A DNA stretch of 64,000 bases, taken from Halictus rubicundus (taxonomy: Eukaryota; Arthropoda; Insecta; Hymenoptera; Halictidae). Of the stretch, positions 35,089-46,249 are shown piece by piece. The notes beneath the pieces are model-generated. The model saw only the letters and a program-made list of their open reading frames with translations. It was not told where the DNA came from and ran no database searches. Where the stretch lies: the NCBI RefSeq assembly GCF_050948215.1, contig NC_135151.1, forward strand, positions 19,590,720 to 19,654,719, written 5' to 3'. The position numbers and the translations under genes were made by a program. Every line of letters begins with the position of its first letter. The stretch's first letter is position 1.

Positions 35089-35395
35089 ATTTTTCTGATT
35101 TCGACGAAGAAAGATTAAACAATTGCTACTTAAAGTACAATTTATCCAGAAGTAGCATGAAAAAAATCAGAGTTCCAGTAAATTCTCGATATATGTCAAC
35201 AACACGGGTCTTGCCAGCGTCTTGTATCGTCCAGGAGACCCGTGCCGTGTTATGTTTACACTCCTCGGCGTCCGAGGCCTCTCGCGCTTCGGGGTAATTC
35301 CGCGACGTTTATCGTGGAGGCCTCGGCGACATATATAGAGAAATCACTGTATTTTTTGGTACATTCGTTGAAACTCTGTTGAAAGAAAAGAGGAT
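35089..35395. repeat. Dispersed repeat unit carrying a family A element (copy 1)
   Basis: The sequence flanking the family A element on both sides (AAAGTACAATTTATCCAGAAG on the left; GGTACATTCGTTGAAACTC and CTGTTGAAAGAAAAGAGGATC on the right) is also present around the copy at 42060-42388, so the two are copies of one larger unit. Confidence 0.85.
35174..35351. mobile_element. Family A palindromic element
   Basis: Left end TCCAGTAAATTCTCGATATA, right end TATATAGAGAAATCACTGTA, interior GGCGTCCGAGGCCTCTCGCG and CGCGACGTTTATCG. The right end is closest to the copies at 32826 and 42153. Confidence 0.82.
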
Positions 35396-35399
35396 CGAT

Positions 35400-35745
35400 A
35401 CTACGAATTCTATTCTTACGAGTTCTAATGGTAAATATAGTTGCATTAACTATGAAAATTTGTTAAAGTTCACATCCTGCGAAGTGTCTGACCATTCCTT
35501 ATTCATGTCGCTGGAATATCATGTACCCTATTATGCACATATCACTTGGAACATATATTTGACGTATGCTGCAGTTTTAGTCCTTTTCAATAGTTCATGC
35601 ATACTGACTTACAATTAATCATAATCTTCCGCCGTTTTCCGCGATTGTTAATTTGCCGTCGGTGTGCCTAAACAACCAATTTATAGACCCCATGAAAGAT
35701 ATCGAAACAGACATGAATCGTTACCAAACAACCGTAACAAAATAT
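35400..35745. other. Gene-less AT-rich stretch
   Basis: Nothing recognised. Confidence 0.4.
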
Positions 35746-35747
35746 TA

Positions 35748-36100
35748 TTAGGTCGTTGCATATGAAATGCCCAATTCATAACACTAACTCACACAAACAT
35801 AATTTTCTCTACATAAAACTTATTAAAGTAGGCATCACTTTAATCGTCATATTCTGTCAACAAAATGAGTCTTCTGAAAAATGAGTCTGAAATTAATTTT
35901 AATCTCGTAAAAATTCTCTGATCCTTCCTCGTTAAATTGTCATTGATATTGTTGGGCTTTATTACCACCGACCAACAGTGCGTTCCTTGCTACCCTGACA
36001 CCCGGTGCAATATACCTGTAGATCACGATGGTATTTCTTGACTAAAACACTTCGCAACATTTGCATTCCGAAATCGGTCGCTTCGCACACAACGACCTAA
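35748..36100. mobile_element. Short mariner-like element
   Basis: Left end TTAGGTCGTTGCATATGAAA and right end, complemented, TTAGGTCGTTGTGTGCGAAG. TTA/TAA at both ends is compatible with TA target duplication. 353 bp, no recognisable transposase. Confidence 0.7.
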
Positions 36101-36288
36101 CAACAGCGACATTTGAAATTTACTTTCAGCGGGAGCGTTGTAAAATACCGTAAAGACTCCGGGATAAAATATGCAACGGAGAGAATCTCTCCCCGTCATA
36201 GAGACAACCTCCATATTATCTTGCCTCGTTTCCCGGGACTCGGTGCTGAGGACCGTGCCTCGTTCCAACGTGAAACGCGGTACCCGAA
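36101..36288. other. Gene-less stretch
   Basis: Nothing recognised. Confidence 0.4.
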
Positions 36289-36289
36289 G

Positions 36290-36312
36290 GCACACACACA
36301 CACACACACAAA
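36290..36312. repeat. (CA)n microsatellite
   Basis: About ten CA units ending AAACAC. Confidence 0.93.
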
Positions 36313-36314
36313 CA

Positions 36315-37430
36315 CAGATTTTGAAGCACGCCTCGTCCCCCATCCCGGGCCCGGGCGCAGTCAGAGCAATTTGCTTCTCCCTTTACGACGTGTTTCAAAC
36401 GCACCGAGAGAAACCAATAACACCTGTCGGGAGAAATAACGAAGCGACGGAGGAAGCGACAAAGGACGAAGACGCGTCTTAGAGGTCCCGGAGGGATTCC
36501 TGCGCGATGCAAACGGTCTAGCCTGGCCGGCGATTGGGAAAACAAAGGATCGACGCTCGAACGAGTTTTCGGGTAAGCTGGTGTCGGACGTCGGTCCCAT
36601 TATCGGCAGATAGCCAATAATGAGAGGGCCGGATAGGTGAGAATTTCTCGCGGACGCACCGGACGGAGGAAATAAGTTGGCTCGAAGGCATCGCTCTCGA
36701 AACGACATCGGAAGTATCGATTTCCAAATACCGCTTTTCCGTCCACGTTACTTCCCCTCCCCTCCCCTCCCCCCCCCCCTCCCCTCGTCGATCGTACCCC
36801 ATCCAGGAAACGATCTTGCTTTTATTTCGCCCTCGGGACCTGGATATTTCGTTACGCTGGACCGACGCGATGGCGCCATTCACCTTTGTGTTTTTCTCTC
36901 TCTCTCTCTCTCTCTTCATCATCTCTCCTCTCCTTCCATACCATCCTTCTCATCGTCTCACAGCCACTGTCCATTCCTCATCCTTCCTTCCTTCCTGCCC
37001 CGCTGCGCTTTGTCTCGGCGCGCGATGGACTCGCACTGGCACCCTCTCAATATTCGAGCTTTCCAACGGCGTGACGTAGAACCCGATGAATTATCGTCAT
37101 TACCACACCATTCATGACAACCGCCTGTCTTTGACCATGTTCTCGATATTTGACACTCTCGTAAACGTGCCGCGGCAGCCGGCTAGTTTCAATGAATTAC
37201 CATCGGATCGACATAATTGTAACCGCGTCACCAGCCCTAACTCTATCCCCCGTTGTCGTTCAACGTGACGCGCGCCTCCCCTCTTTGATTGATTTCTGAT
37301 CGACCGCCGTGCCGTTCGATTCATCGAGTCGCATCGTGTCGACAGCCAGCTCGCTGCAAAAATTTCGAGCTCGTCGCAAACACAGCAGAATGACCATTTT
37401 AGGTGGAAAAAAGTGGAAAAAAGTCATGTT
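36315..37430. other. Gene-less stretch with C-rich and CT-rich runs
   Basis: C-rich run (CCCCTCCCCTCC type with a nine-base C run) at 36750-36786, and (CT)n at about 36895-36915. Overlapping open frames are composition artefacts. Confidence 0.45.
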
Positions 37431-37432
37431 AG

Positions 37433-37655
37433 GAAATAGATATAACGATCATGTATTCTTCCGGAATGTTTACTGAGCCTAATTGTACCGATAATAATTC
37501 ATTTCATAGCGATATAAGTATCGAAATCAATACGTGAAGACTCCGAACAGTAATACGGCGAAATCTAAAGAAAATTATGCGAGAGCAATAAATATCAATC
37601 TTTAAGCTTCCGATATTCCATATTAACATAAGTAAATATTTACATTAATCTTCAC
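37433..37655 (-). repeat. Dispersed repeat J (copy 1, inverted)
   Basis: The complement of this stretch matches 48695-48940: AAATATTTACTTATGTTAAT, TATTTATTGCTCT, ATAATTTTCTTTAGA, CACGTATTGATTTCGATAC, TTAGGCTCAGTAAACATTCC in the same order. Function unknown. Confidence 0.85.
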
Positions 37656-37748
37656 AAAGGGACGGAACGACTTGACGGCGACGGAAAAATCGATTTTCGT
37701 AATATTTTAAATTCGACAAAAATGCGTGTTACTCAACGGAGAATGTAC

Positions 37749-37776
37749 ATTTATTTTATTTTATTTTATTTATTTT
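37749..37776. repeat. (TTTTA)n microsatellite
   Basis: About five TTTTA units. Confidence 0.9.
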
Positions 37777-38026
37777 CTCCGCGGTTTCGTCGAGGAGTTA
37801 TCAACGAAAAATACAATTTGAGAAGTTCAACGAGGTGTCTATTTTATTTTAAATTTAAAGGGACTTCTAGCAGAAAGATATGCTTTTTTTATTTTCATTG
37901 CAAATTGAAGCTTTTCTGGGAAAACTTCCGTTCTATTCACACGTATGAAACATTCCCTCCAATCTTCTGATGAAAGCACAGATGTAAAAGATAACGCGCC
38001 TAGAATACAGATGCACTTTAACCGTT

Positions 38027-38311
38027 TGCACTCGAGTGGCGACTCTGAAGCGCCACTAAAAATTGTTGTGGCATTACTTCAAAGAAATTTAAAAAAACAT
38101 TACAGAATATTTGTTACATTACAAAATCTGTATTCCATAGAATGCTAAACATTTAAATATTATACGTGGAGATCGGATCAGTTTCGTATGAATAAAACGA
38201 GAATATTCTATGAGGGAAGAAAAATTTAAGAATTAACCCTTTGCACTCGGATGTCCCCTCGAAGGGGACATTATGAGTCTAGACTCGATGGCTCCGAGTG
38301 CAAAGGGTTAA
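38027..38311. mobile_element. Family E (TTAA type) element containing a 79-bp mini-element
   Basis: Starts TTAACCGTTTGCACTCGAG, and its body matches 28393-28641. Close to its right end, at a TTAA, a second inverted-repeat unit (38233-38311) begins, and both share the right end. Confidence 0.82.
38233..38311. mobile_element. 79-bp mini TTAA element with two hairpins
   Basis: The ends TTAACCCTTTGCACTCGGA and its exact complement match over 19 bases. The interior is two perfect small palindromes, GTCCCC-TCGAA-GGGGAC and GAGTCTAGACTC. It is about as small as an element with two ends can be. Confidence 0.8.
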
Positions 38312-38314
38312 TAT

Positions 38315-40465
38315 CCCTGGGAGTGATGCTAGACGAAACTGGAGTAAAGGGAGGCCGTGTCTCGTCTGCTTGTTATTTAACAACGAGTGAATGGCACACA
38401 CCCTAAGTTTCTATTTGGTTCGAGTTAATTTCGAGTTCGGGGAAACTTCTAGTTACTCCGGCGTATTAACGGCATCGTTCGCGGTTCGTAAACGCTTAAT
38501 GTTTCGCCGCGTTTTAACGTCGTAATACGCGATACGTTTAATGGTACACATTTCATGGTCACGTGCGACCGTCTGACATGGACACCGTGGACAATTGTTC
38601 CCGGCGCGTCCGAACATTCGGCCATCTTGCGATATCCTTCCGAATATTTCGTTTCCGCTGGAACAAGATCCGGGGCAATTACCCGTTCGCATTTCCCGGT
38701 CGTGGAAACGATCGATCGTTTGCGCGGCGTGAAAATTCAATTCCGAACCGGCATTAATTTTTCAATCGCGCGTACATCGTGTAACTCGCGCGAATCGCCC
38801 TGTAATTCCCCGTTCATCCGCGGACTATGAGTATTCGCTGTTATTGTATTGCCACGCGCGTTGCTGCGCGCCTGTGTGCGCGGATTATTGCCATCGACGG
38901 ATGAATTTTATTCTTCGCGATCGATGGATCAATGCAGTTTCGCCGGTTGCTCGCCGTTCGTTCGAACGCGTATTGTTTTCCTTCGGCCGGTGGTACTGTT
39001 CGACGAAGAAAACTCTGGTTTTCACGTATTCGATTATCATCGGTAATTATCAGCATTGATTGCATATAGGACTGCGACCATGGGATATCCATTATAAGCT
39101 TCACGGATTAAGAACCTCGCCCCGATCTATCAGAGCTAATCTGCTCGCCCAACTTTGTCAGATGCTACGGCCAACATGAACACAATAGGACACGAAGAGC
39201 GGACGTAGTTCTGTAAGTAGCGCAACCTTGTAAACCACGAAATTAAAACACGCTCAGCGTTACACCGACCGCTGCACACCGACAGAAACAAACCTAAAAC
39301 TACCTAAAACTTTTAACCAGTATCTGTCTAACCGAATAACGAGCAGGCGAAGTTTTTCCCGATTCAACGAGGCTGCAAATTGACATGATTTGTTTCGTTC
39401 GCTCTAAAAGAAAAATTGGAATTAATTTCCAAGGGTGTGTAATAACTACACGACGTTTATGCAATTTTCAATCTTTGTAGTGAAATTTTAAGAGAGCGGA
39501 ATCGAATGAAATCTTGTTCTCAGTGGTAGTAAACTTTGTAGATCTGCAGGAAATAAAAATCGTACTAAATTCTGTCGAATTTTGTACTCTGGCATTTTTT
39601 GGAAATTTTCAGAAGCTATAGATGCATAAAAATCAGTGCAGAACTTCTGTGAAAGGTAAATTGGAACTCGTACACCGAGTCGAAATAGAAATGATTTTGA
39701 TAAAATTATTGTTTTAACTAGGGAAAGTAATTTTAGTGAAATTCGTATAGCAATTTCGAGCATACTTCGTATGATTACTGACTCGAACAGTTCTACTATA
39801 TTATAAATCCCGATATGATACTCTTAGCCATCAGCGAATGTAGGTTCTCTGTGTATCCTGCAAGCCCACACTACATCTATGTATGCTATCACTATACTTC
39901 CCTTCCTCGAGGTACAGGCCATTTTCAAATATTAGTTTTGGAGGGAAGGAGTCTGTGAGCTGCACGGATAGTTCAATCCGAGGACCGGTATGAAGATATT
40001 CGTATCTCCGTTCCCGTGATTCAATCGGTCTTCTAATCCATAAAAGCGGTAATATTTTATGAATTTGTTTCCACGTACTAGAAATCGTGACGTTTCATGT
40101 AAATGTGTAGGGCAATATACAACGTCGTAAATTCTCGACAAAGAAGTAGCAAACTCTAACTAGGCGACCGTGCATGTCAGTTTCCCGGACGCAATAGTCG
40201 TACTGACAATTGAAAGAGAAACTTTTATTTTCCATAGTGTGTGAAAGTCTCCGTAATGCGAATTCAAGTATAGTTGAATATTGTATAAAAGGCAAGTTAA
40301 GAAGACTAACATTTCTGTACGGTTCATCACTAAATATCTTTGTTTCGGACTGTTTAAACATAGTTTACTGTCCAAATTTCTTTCTTTAAAATTCATAATT
40401 TTTTATCTGTGTGTGCGTGGGTGTATACGTGTGTGTGGGAGAAATACGGAACATGCTCGAGCATT
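38315..40465. other. Gene-less stretch
   Basis: CpG-rich to about 39060, AT-rich after. A minus-strand Cys-rich open frame (38453-38740) and others are unrecognised. A (TG)n-like run lies at 40408-40440. Confidence 0.35.
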
Positions 40466-40477
40466 TAACATAAAAAC

Positions 40478-40743
40478 TAGGGGTGAGCGGGTACCCGAAA
40501 ATTGCCCGGAATAAAATAAAATGTTAGGAAAATTTTGGTACCCGAAGTCGAAATCGGGTCGGGTCGGGTTGGGTCGGGAACCCGAAAATTATAATATTTT
40601 ATGTAACAATATAATATCATAATTATATTATGACACGAGAATTTCCAGATAACCGTATATCACGAATTTTCGGGTCCCGGCCCGACCCGGCCCGACCCGA
40701 GTCATCAAAAGCCGAACGGAGGCTTGGGTACCGCCCACCTCTA
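40478..40743. mobile_element. hAT-like MITE with intact 8-bp target duplication
   Basis: Ends TAGGGGTGAGCGGGTACC and, complemented, TAGAGGTGGGCGGTACCC. Flanked on both sides by ATAAAAAC (40470-40477 and 40744-40751), an 8-bp target duplication typical of hAT transposons, whose ends also often read (C/T)AGRGGTGGGC. The interior is palindromic, with CGGGT/ACCCG pentamers on either side of an AT-rich core. 266 bp, non-coding. Confidence 0.93.
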
Positions 40744-40754
40744 ATAAAAACTAG

Positions 40755-42055
40755 TTAGTTATTATACTGAAATGGGTAAGATGTTTATGCAGATGATGAC
40801 GACAACGATTATTTGAAGAACAATTACTTTGTTGTGATAACTACAATAAATAGTTCACTTCGAACACGTAAGTTTCACTTTTATAAACGTAGGTTTCATT
40901 CAAACAACACAAAACTCTTCTATAGTATATTTGGAAAGCTTTCGAAGTCAGGTGTTCCATATTATTAACGTTTATCCTACACCTGCCAAGAAACGATTAA
41001 TAACAATTAGGAGGATTGACCATGTCTTACCTGGTATGTGTCTTTTGGAGAATCGAAACGACGTTTTGTTCTCTCCGTATCCTGCACCTGCGAAAAATCA
41101 ATACAGTTAACCCAGGCATTACTGCGAACATGTGTTTAAAATTACGGAGTACAATGAACAGCAGGTATACATGTATATAATTCATAATACTTCGCGCGGA
41201 ATAATATAGCGCACCGTTTATGAACTGTTTTCAGGGTTAACAAATATTTAGCGGATCAACAAAATGTGTAATAACTTTATACAAAAGGGACTGTATTGTT
41301 GTCACTAGAGGCTTTTAGTAATTCGATATAAAAAAATATTCCCGTTAGCGAATTTAATGACCAGACATTCGAAGAAATGTAATGCAAAAGCAGTGACAAC
41401 CTGATCGTTAACAATTATTTGATTGTACATTTAAAATACACGCTGCAATATTCATTTATATGAAAGACAAAATTATACGCCACGATGACAAGTGTTCATC
41501 AAATCTTTATTAAAATAGATACGATAATTATTAAACGCAATATCTCCGGAGTAAAATACATATAAAGAACCAGCAACAAATAGGTCATACGAACCTGCTA
41601 CTGTCTTTGTTAAGAAATGCTTTTCCTCTTTTTTAGCTAGTTTCAGTTGAATTATAAAGATGTAAATTAATTAATTACCGTCGACACTGCTTAGAGTCGA
41701 TCACCAAAACAAAAGTTGTAATCAGAAAACACGGGGAACAGTTTATTCCTCTCGTGTCCCGATTCCAACAATACAAAACCATCTTTTAGAAAATGAGAGC
41801 ACGACTACGTCAATCCCCGGATGATTGATGATCTAGGACGAATGCAGAGTTATTGTTCCGTGCCGTAGAATTTCCAATATACAATGCTTTCGAGGAAAAA
41901 CTAAGCAACGTTTGTCGTGTACATTTTAAATATCATATATTACTGGTTAGCGGGACTGTTTCGCAAATACAAATTTTCATGCATCAACTTAAAAACTCAT
42001 ATACTGCGCAAGTACAAAAGTTTCAGCCCTTCAACTTTTAACCACGTAAAACAAA
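40755..42055. other. Gene-less AT-rich stretch
   Basis: No gene or element recognised. Confidence 0.4.
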
Positions 42056-42059
42056 TGTG

Positions 42060-42388
42060 GATTTCTCCGATTCGAGCAAAGCTGGGCGAATAAAATCAAT
42101 TGCTTTTGAAAGTACAATGTATCCAGAAGTAGTGTGCAAAAAATCAGAGAGTTCCAGTAAATTCTCGATATATGTCAACAACAGGGGTCTTATATCGTCA
42201 AGGAGACATACACACGTGCCATGTTATGTTTACACTCGGCGTCCGAGGCCTCTCGCGCTTCGGGGTATACCCCGCGGTGGGGATAATTCCGCGACGTTTA
42301 TCGTAGAGGCCTTGGCGACATATATAGAGAAATCACTGTACTTTCTGGTACATTCGTTAAAACTCTGTTGAAAGAAAGGAGGATCGAC
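42060..42388. repeat. Dispersed repeat unit carrying a family A element (copy 2)
   Basis: Partner of 35089-35395: shared left flank AAAGTACAATGTATCCAGAAG and right flank GGTACATTCGTTAAAACTC and CTGTTGAAAGAAAGGAGGATC. Confidence 0.85.
42153..42340. mobile_element. Family A palindromic element
   Basis: Left end TCCAGTAAATTCTCGATATA, right end TATATAGAGAAATCACTGTA, with GGGGTATACCCCGCGGTGGGG inside, which is missing in the copy at 35174. Confidence 0.82.
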
Positions 42389-42389
42389 T

Positions 42390-43885
42390 AATCGCTACGA
42401 TGGGTCACGTCTTTCGTTGCGCAACCTCGATTTTTGAATTTTTCGATTTTTTTCCGGTCCCGTTCCGTGCAACGATCGAGGTTCCACCGAAACGCGAACG
42501 AACGTTGGTGCGCGCAAACATAAATCGCGCTTACGCACAGGAGTCGTTAGCTCGCGAATTTAGCTAAGAGCTGAAACGAGACGAGAGTTGCCTCACTACT
42601 AATTGGCCCGTAAGTGCATGTACTCCGGGGAGGGGGAAGGAGGAGGGGAGGGGGTGTATTTGTTTCGTAGGTAGTCGGCGATTATCCGCCGTTCATCTAA
42701 CAAAAACGAACGTCACGGTCCGTCGAATCTTTTCCCGCGAATCAGCGCGTGCTTTAATCAACGGGTCCCGACGACGCGACGCGTCGCGACGCTCCCTTTC
42801 CGGCCCGGGGGTTGGGGGCCGCGGCTTCAATGCGAACATAAACGACGCGCTACACGGAGGAGGATTCTCGCCCTCTCGTCGGCCGGTAACGGTAACGCTG
42901 TTACGGGCAAAGTTCTGGTTAATTCGCGCGTCCCGTGCGTCGCGACGCGCCGCGTCGCGGCGTTGCGCCGAGTCTGCTAAACGAAACCCGGAAAAACAGT
43001 TTTAATTCGCGCCCTCGACGCCCAGACACGTCAGCCGCGTCTCGAAACGACGCCGAGTGCTCGTTGCCGCTCGATGGAATCGAGTTACCAGAGATAATGA
43101 ATGAAAAATTATGTCAATCCCGCGTCGGCCATGCAGTCCGAATCACCGAGCTCGCCGAACGGCCATATCAGATTCTCGCGTATGAAATGCTCGATTTTAG
43201 AGTGCAAAGCTTACGGAACGTTTTGATCGAGAAATGCTATATTACAGTCCACAGGTGTATAGTATAATGTACCTTGAGGTACACGGTTAATTCTCTATCT
43301 TCAATTTTAATCCGGATGTCTAACTTCATTTTTAAATAAATTTTCGTGGAAAAATAACATATTGAAAATGGCATTATGTGATTTCTAGAAAAGGTAAAGA
43401 GGCCTACGAAATGGAAATAACAATCTTGTAAATGAAGAACGTGATTGACAGAAAAAAAAATTTGTAGCGTGACAAGAAACTTCATTTGGATATACAAATA
43501 CATACGAAGGTGGACGGCACATTACAATTTTGTAAATCGAGGAGAGAGCGTCGCAGTATTTTTTATATAATTGCAATTATATAAAAATAAAGTTTGTTGA
43601 AATAACTTGAATTCTGTGATACAGCTTGTTGAGACAAGTTTAATTCTGTGATACAGCTATATACAACGTGTTTGCGATACATAGGCTCATGAACGACTGA
43701 TCTTGGGTTAGACGATTACATGATGTGTCTACTGCGTGTTTATACACGTTGGACGTCCTGTATAGTCTTGCCTGTTGCCGAAGGATGGCGTCGTTGTATG
43801 TTTCGCGAGTATTTTCCTACTTTGTATCATCATTTTATGGAAGTTGTTCGTCTACTAATTCGTTCAGCAACGAATTGACTATTAT
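42390..43885. other. Gene-less stretch, CpG-rich to about 43150 then AT-rich
   Basis: GACGC/GCGTC pentamers at 42769-42793 and 42938-42962. A purine-rich run at about 42625-42655. No gene recognised. Confidence 0.35.
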
Positions 43886-43919
43886 CTACGTTTAATGTAT
43901 TAACAATCACTTTTTTCAA

Positions 43920-43987
43920 GAACCGGTGATTTTGACCACGCGCGATTGGGACAGGTATACAAGAAGTGTCGGCAGGTTTAGTGTTAA
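43920..43987. mobile_element. Family C right-end fragment
   Basis: GAACCGGTGATTTTGACC, then GTCGGCAGGTTTAGTGTTAA, matches the complement of the left end at 12585. The rest of the element is not found. Confidence 0.5.
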
Positions 43988-43998
43988 GGGGGCTGTCC

Positions 43999-44336
43999 AG
44001 AGCCTTTTTTCCGATACGAACACTAAATCTCTCGAGAGAATTAAGAGAATCTCTCTGCGGCAGCCATCTTGTGACGTCATACTTGCTTCAGAAAGCCAGT
44101 TTTCCGCCGAATATTACAAATTACTCCACGATGAGGTAGAAATTCGCAATTTGGGCTCCATACAGACGTAGATTGGACTTTTAGGAAACACAACTGACCA
44201 GTTTTAGACTGCTCATTGCAACATTAAGGCGTCAATTTGTCAAGATTTTGACCCTTGCAAGTTCATATACGTATATTGTAGACAGATTCTCTTAATTTCG
44301 AGAGATTTAGTGTTCGTATCGAAAAAAAGGCTCCAT
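43999..44336. mobile_element. Foldback element with 55-bp inverted repeats
   Basis: The left arm 43999-44055 starts AGAGCCTTTTTTCCGATACG. The right arm 44280-44333, complemented, starts GGAGCCTTTTTTTCGATACG. The match continues through AACACTAAATCTCTCGA and AATTAAGAGAATCT. An 18-bp direct repeat (GGCTCCATACAGACGTAG) occurs at 44154 and 44329. Confidence 0.82.
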
Positions 44337-44780
44337 ACAGACGTAGCAAAGACATGAACAAACACGGTGGTATGCATTTTTAATTGACTACTTACTTATT
44401 TAAGACGTAAACTGTCTAGAAAAAAGGCACAGTGTAAGATAGCGTGACAGTCAAGGCCAAATGCCTGCCGGCCCCCAAATGTTGGCCGGTAGTCGGTCTA
44501 TAATTCAAGTGCGAGTTCTTTTCGGTGACTCCTTCGCCGCGGCAGCCCTCCGACGAATCGGCTTCCGAGTGCTCGAAACCACCACGGATATTTGTTCTCG
44601 CGCTCGGCAAACCGTGCCCCGGCCAACACTGTGTTCCGCTCCGCGACAAATCGATGCGTCCCACCGACGGCTGCTGCTTGAAAAACGATTGTGTCGAGCG
44701 CAATCGGTCGCCGAAAGGGGATTAAGACGCGTAGGACACAGCCTCTGACGCGTAAATATCTAGGCTCAAGAATCCTGTCT
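44337..44780. other. Gene-less stretch
   Basis: Contains open frames on both strands at 44416-44748 without a recognisable domain. Confidence 0.35.
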
Positions 44781-44784
44781 CCAT

Positions 44785-45250
44785 TTAACCCTTAACACTA
44801 GAACTACCGAGCCGTCAACGTGACTTAGACTTATCCCTTTATAATAACAGCAACATTGGATTTGCTCAGGTTTCATACGATTTTTATGGTAACATTTACT
44901 CCAAAGAAGAGATGTATTAAAAAACTTCTCGTGAAAACGTTTTCATAGTTTCAGTATTCGTGAAAGAAGAAAGCATCCACAAGTATCTTGACTGGTTTGG
45001 TAGTTTTAGTGTTGACGCTCCGACTTTTAATTGTGAATATACCGGCAACTTCAACTTATTTTCATCATACTTCGACTTGCAAGTTTTTAAGTGTTTTAAA
45101 TGCTACAATGACGTGTAAATAATAATATTAAAGTGATTCAAAACAATCTCTATTCATCTCAGAAGTAATATAATTTTGATTACAATATTTATATTAATCG
45201 GTCGCACATCGGTGGTGCCTGAGAGGCACGCTTGGAGCGTAAAGGGTTAA
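44785..45250. mobile_element. Family E-like (TTAA) element, split near its left end
   Basis: The left end is TTAACCC, then a complete family C element inserted at a TTAA, then CGCTCCGAC. The right end, complemented, reads TTAACCCTTTACGCTCC. Removing the insert leaves a left end that matches the right end. Confidence 0.8.
44792..45015. mobile_element. Family C (TTAA type) element, nested
   Basis: Starts TTAACACTAGAACTACCGAG, ends GTTTGGTAGTTTTAGTGTTGA (last TTAA decayed to TTGA). It sits inside the terminal repeat of the element at 44785-45250. Confidence 0.85.
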
Positions 45251-45254
45251 TACC

Positions 45255-46040
45255 CGAGAATTTTCCACCTTCGAGATATTCAACGTGCACCGGTGATTAT
45301 TTCATGATCATTAGTCTTGTCACTCGAGAACTCAATAACCTGGAAATGTCGATGTAATATTCATACGATAATCCTTGCGGCTGATCCAGATAATGGGCTA
45401 AAAATGACAGTGTCACAGCCTCCAGTGACTAAATTACGGCCGAAAAATCGTCGATCTTTGAACTCTTATAATTTTGTGTGGAAAAACGTTAAAACACTGC
45501 TCTTTCCTTATTTTCGATAAAAAAGAACTCGAAAAAATTTTTTATTTTGTCCACAAATCGATACTTTAACTAAGAACGTGTTTCTAGTACAAACATTATT
45601 TAAATAATAAACCGCAGCAGCTCACTGCACTACTGAAAGTACAGAATTTGTTTAAATTTTCCGCGACTTTTATTACGATAGATGTTTGAACAAGAAAATT
45701 TTTTCGTAGTTCAAACAATTGTTAATTAAAGACCGACCGTTTCGCTGGGGTAAATTGAGTCTTGATTGAAATATTTTGTCCAAAAATTAATTGCTCCATT
45801 ATTCTTACTGTTTTTATTATTTTTGTTCGTTTTCGTAACTGCATGTAATTGTAAAGTTTGTAACGTCCACTCTACAAAACAACGTACAGTAATGGAAATA
45901 TGTAATAAATATTTTTTCATAACTGACGACCATATTATTCTTTCATACGCGTACAGTTCTACTCATCAATTTCTACTCATCAACAGTGGTATAAATTTCA
46001 GTGCTGATCTTGAGCCCGAGTCTCCACGATTGTCAAGCGT
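45255..46040. other. Gene-less AT-rich stretch
   Basis: No gene or element recognised. Confidence 0.4.
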
Positions 46041-46044
46041 TGTA

Positions 46045-46244
46045 TAGGGTAAGGGACCCAATATGCCTATATTAATTATACTTATTTTTAAAGCATACTA
46101 AATATTAAAGAAGAGATATATTACCAGATTATAATGAAAAAAAAATTTGATATCTCTTTTGTAATATTCATTACGTTAAAAATAAGTATAATGAATACAG
46201 ACACAGTAATTGGTGCCCCTACAGAAATTGGGTCCCCTACCCTA
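46045..46244. mobile_element. 200-bp palindromic element
   Basis: Ends TAGGGTAAGGGACCCAAT and, complemented, TAGGGTAGGGGACCCAAT. The second pair TATACTTATTTTTAA / TTAAAAATAAGTATA lies further in. The open frame across 46134-46358 is a by-product. Confidence 0.85.
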
Positions 46245-46249
46245 ACGCT

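Noticed and set aside
38453..38740. Cys-rich minus-strand open frame (CPGSC...CPRCPC)
   Set aside because: The cysteine spacing fits no zinc-binding or extracellular domain that I know, and the plus strand is also open.
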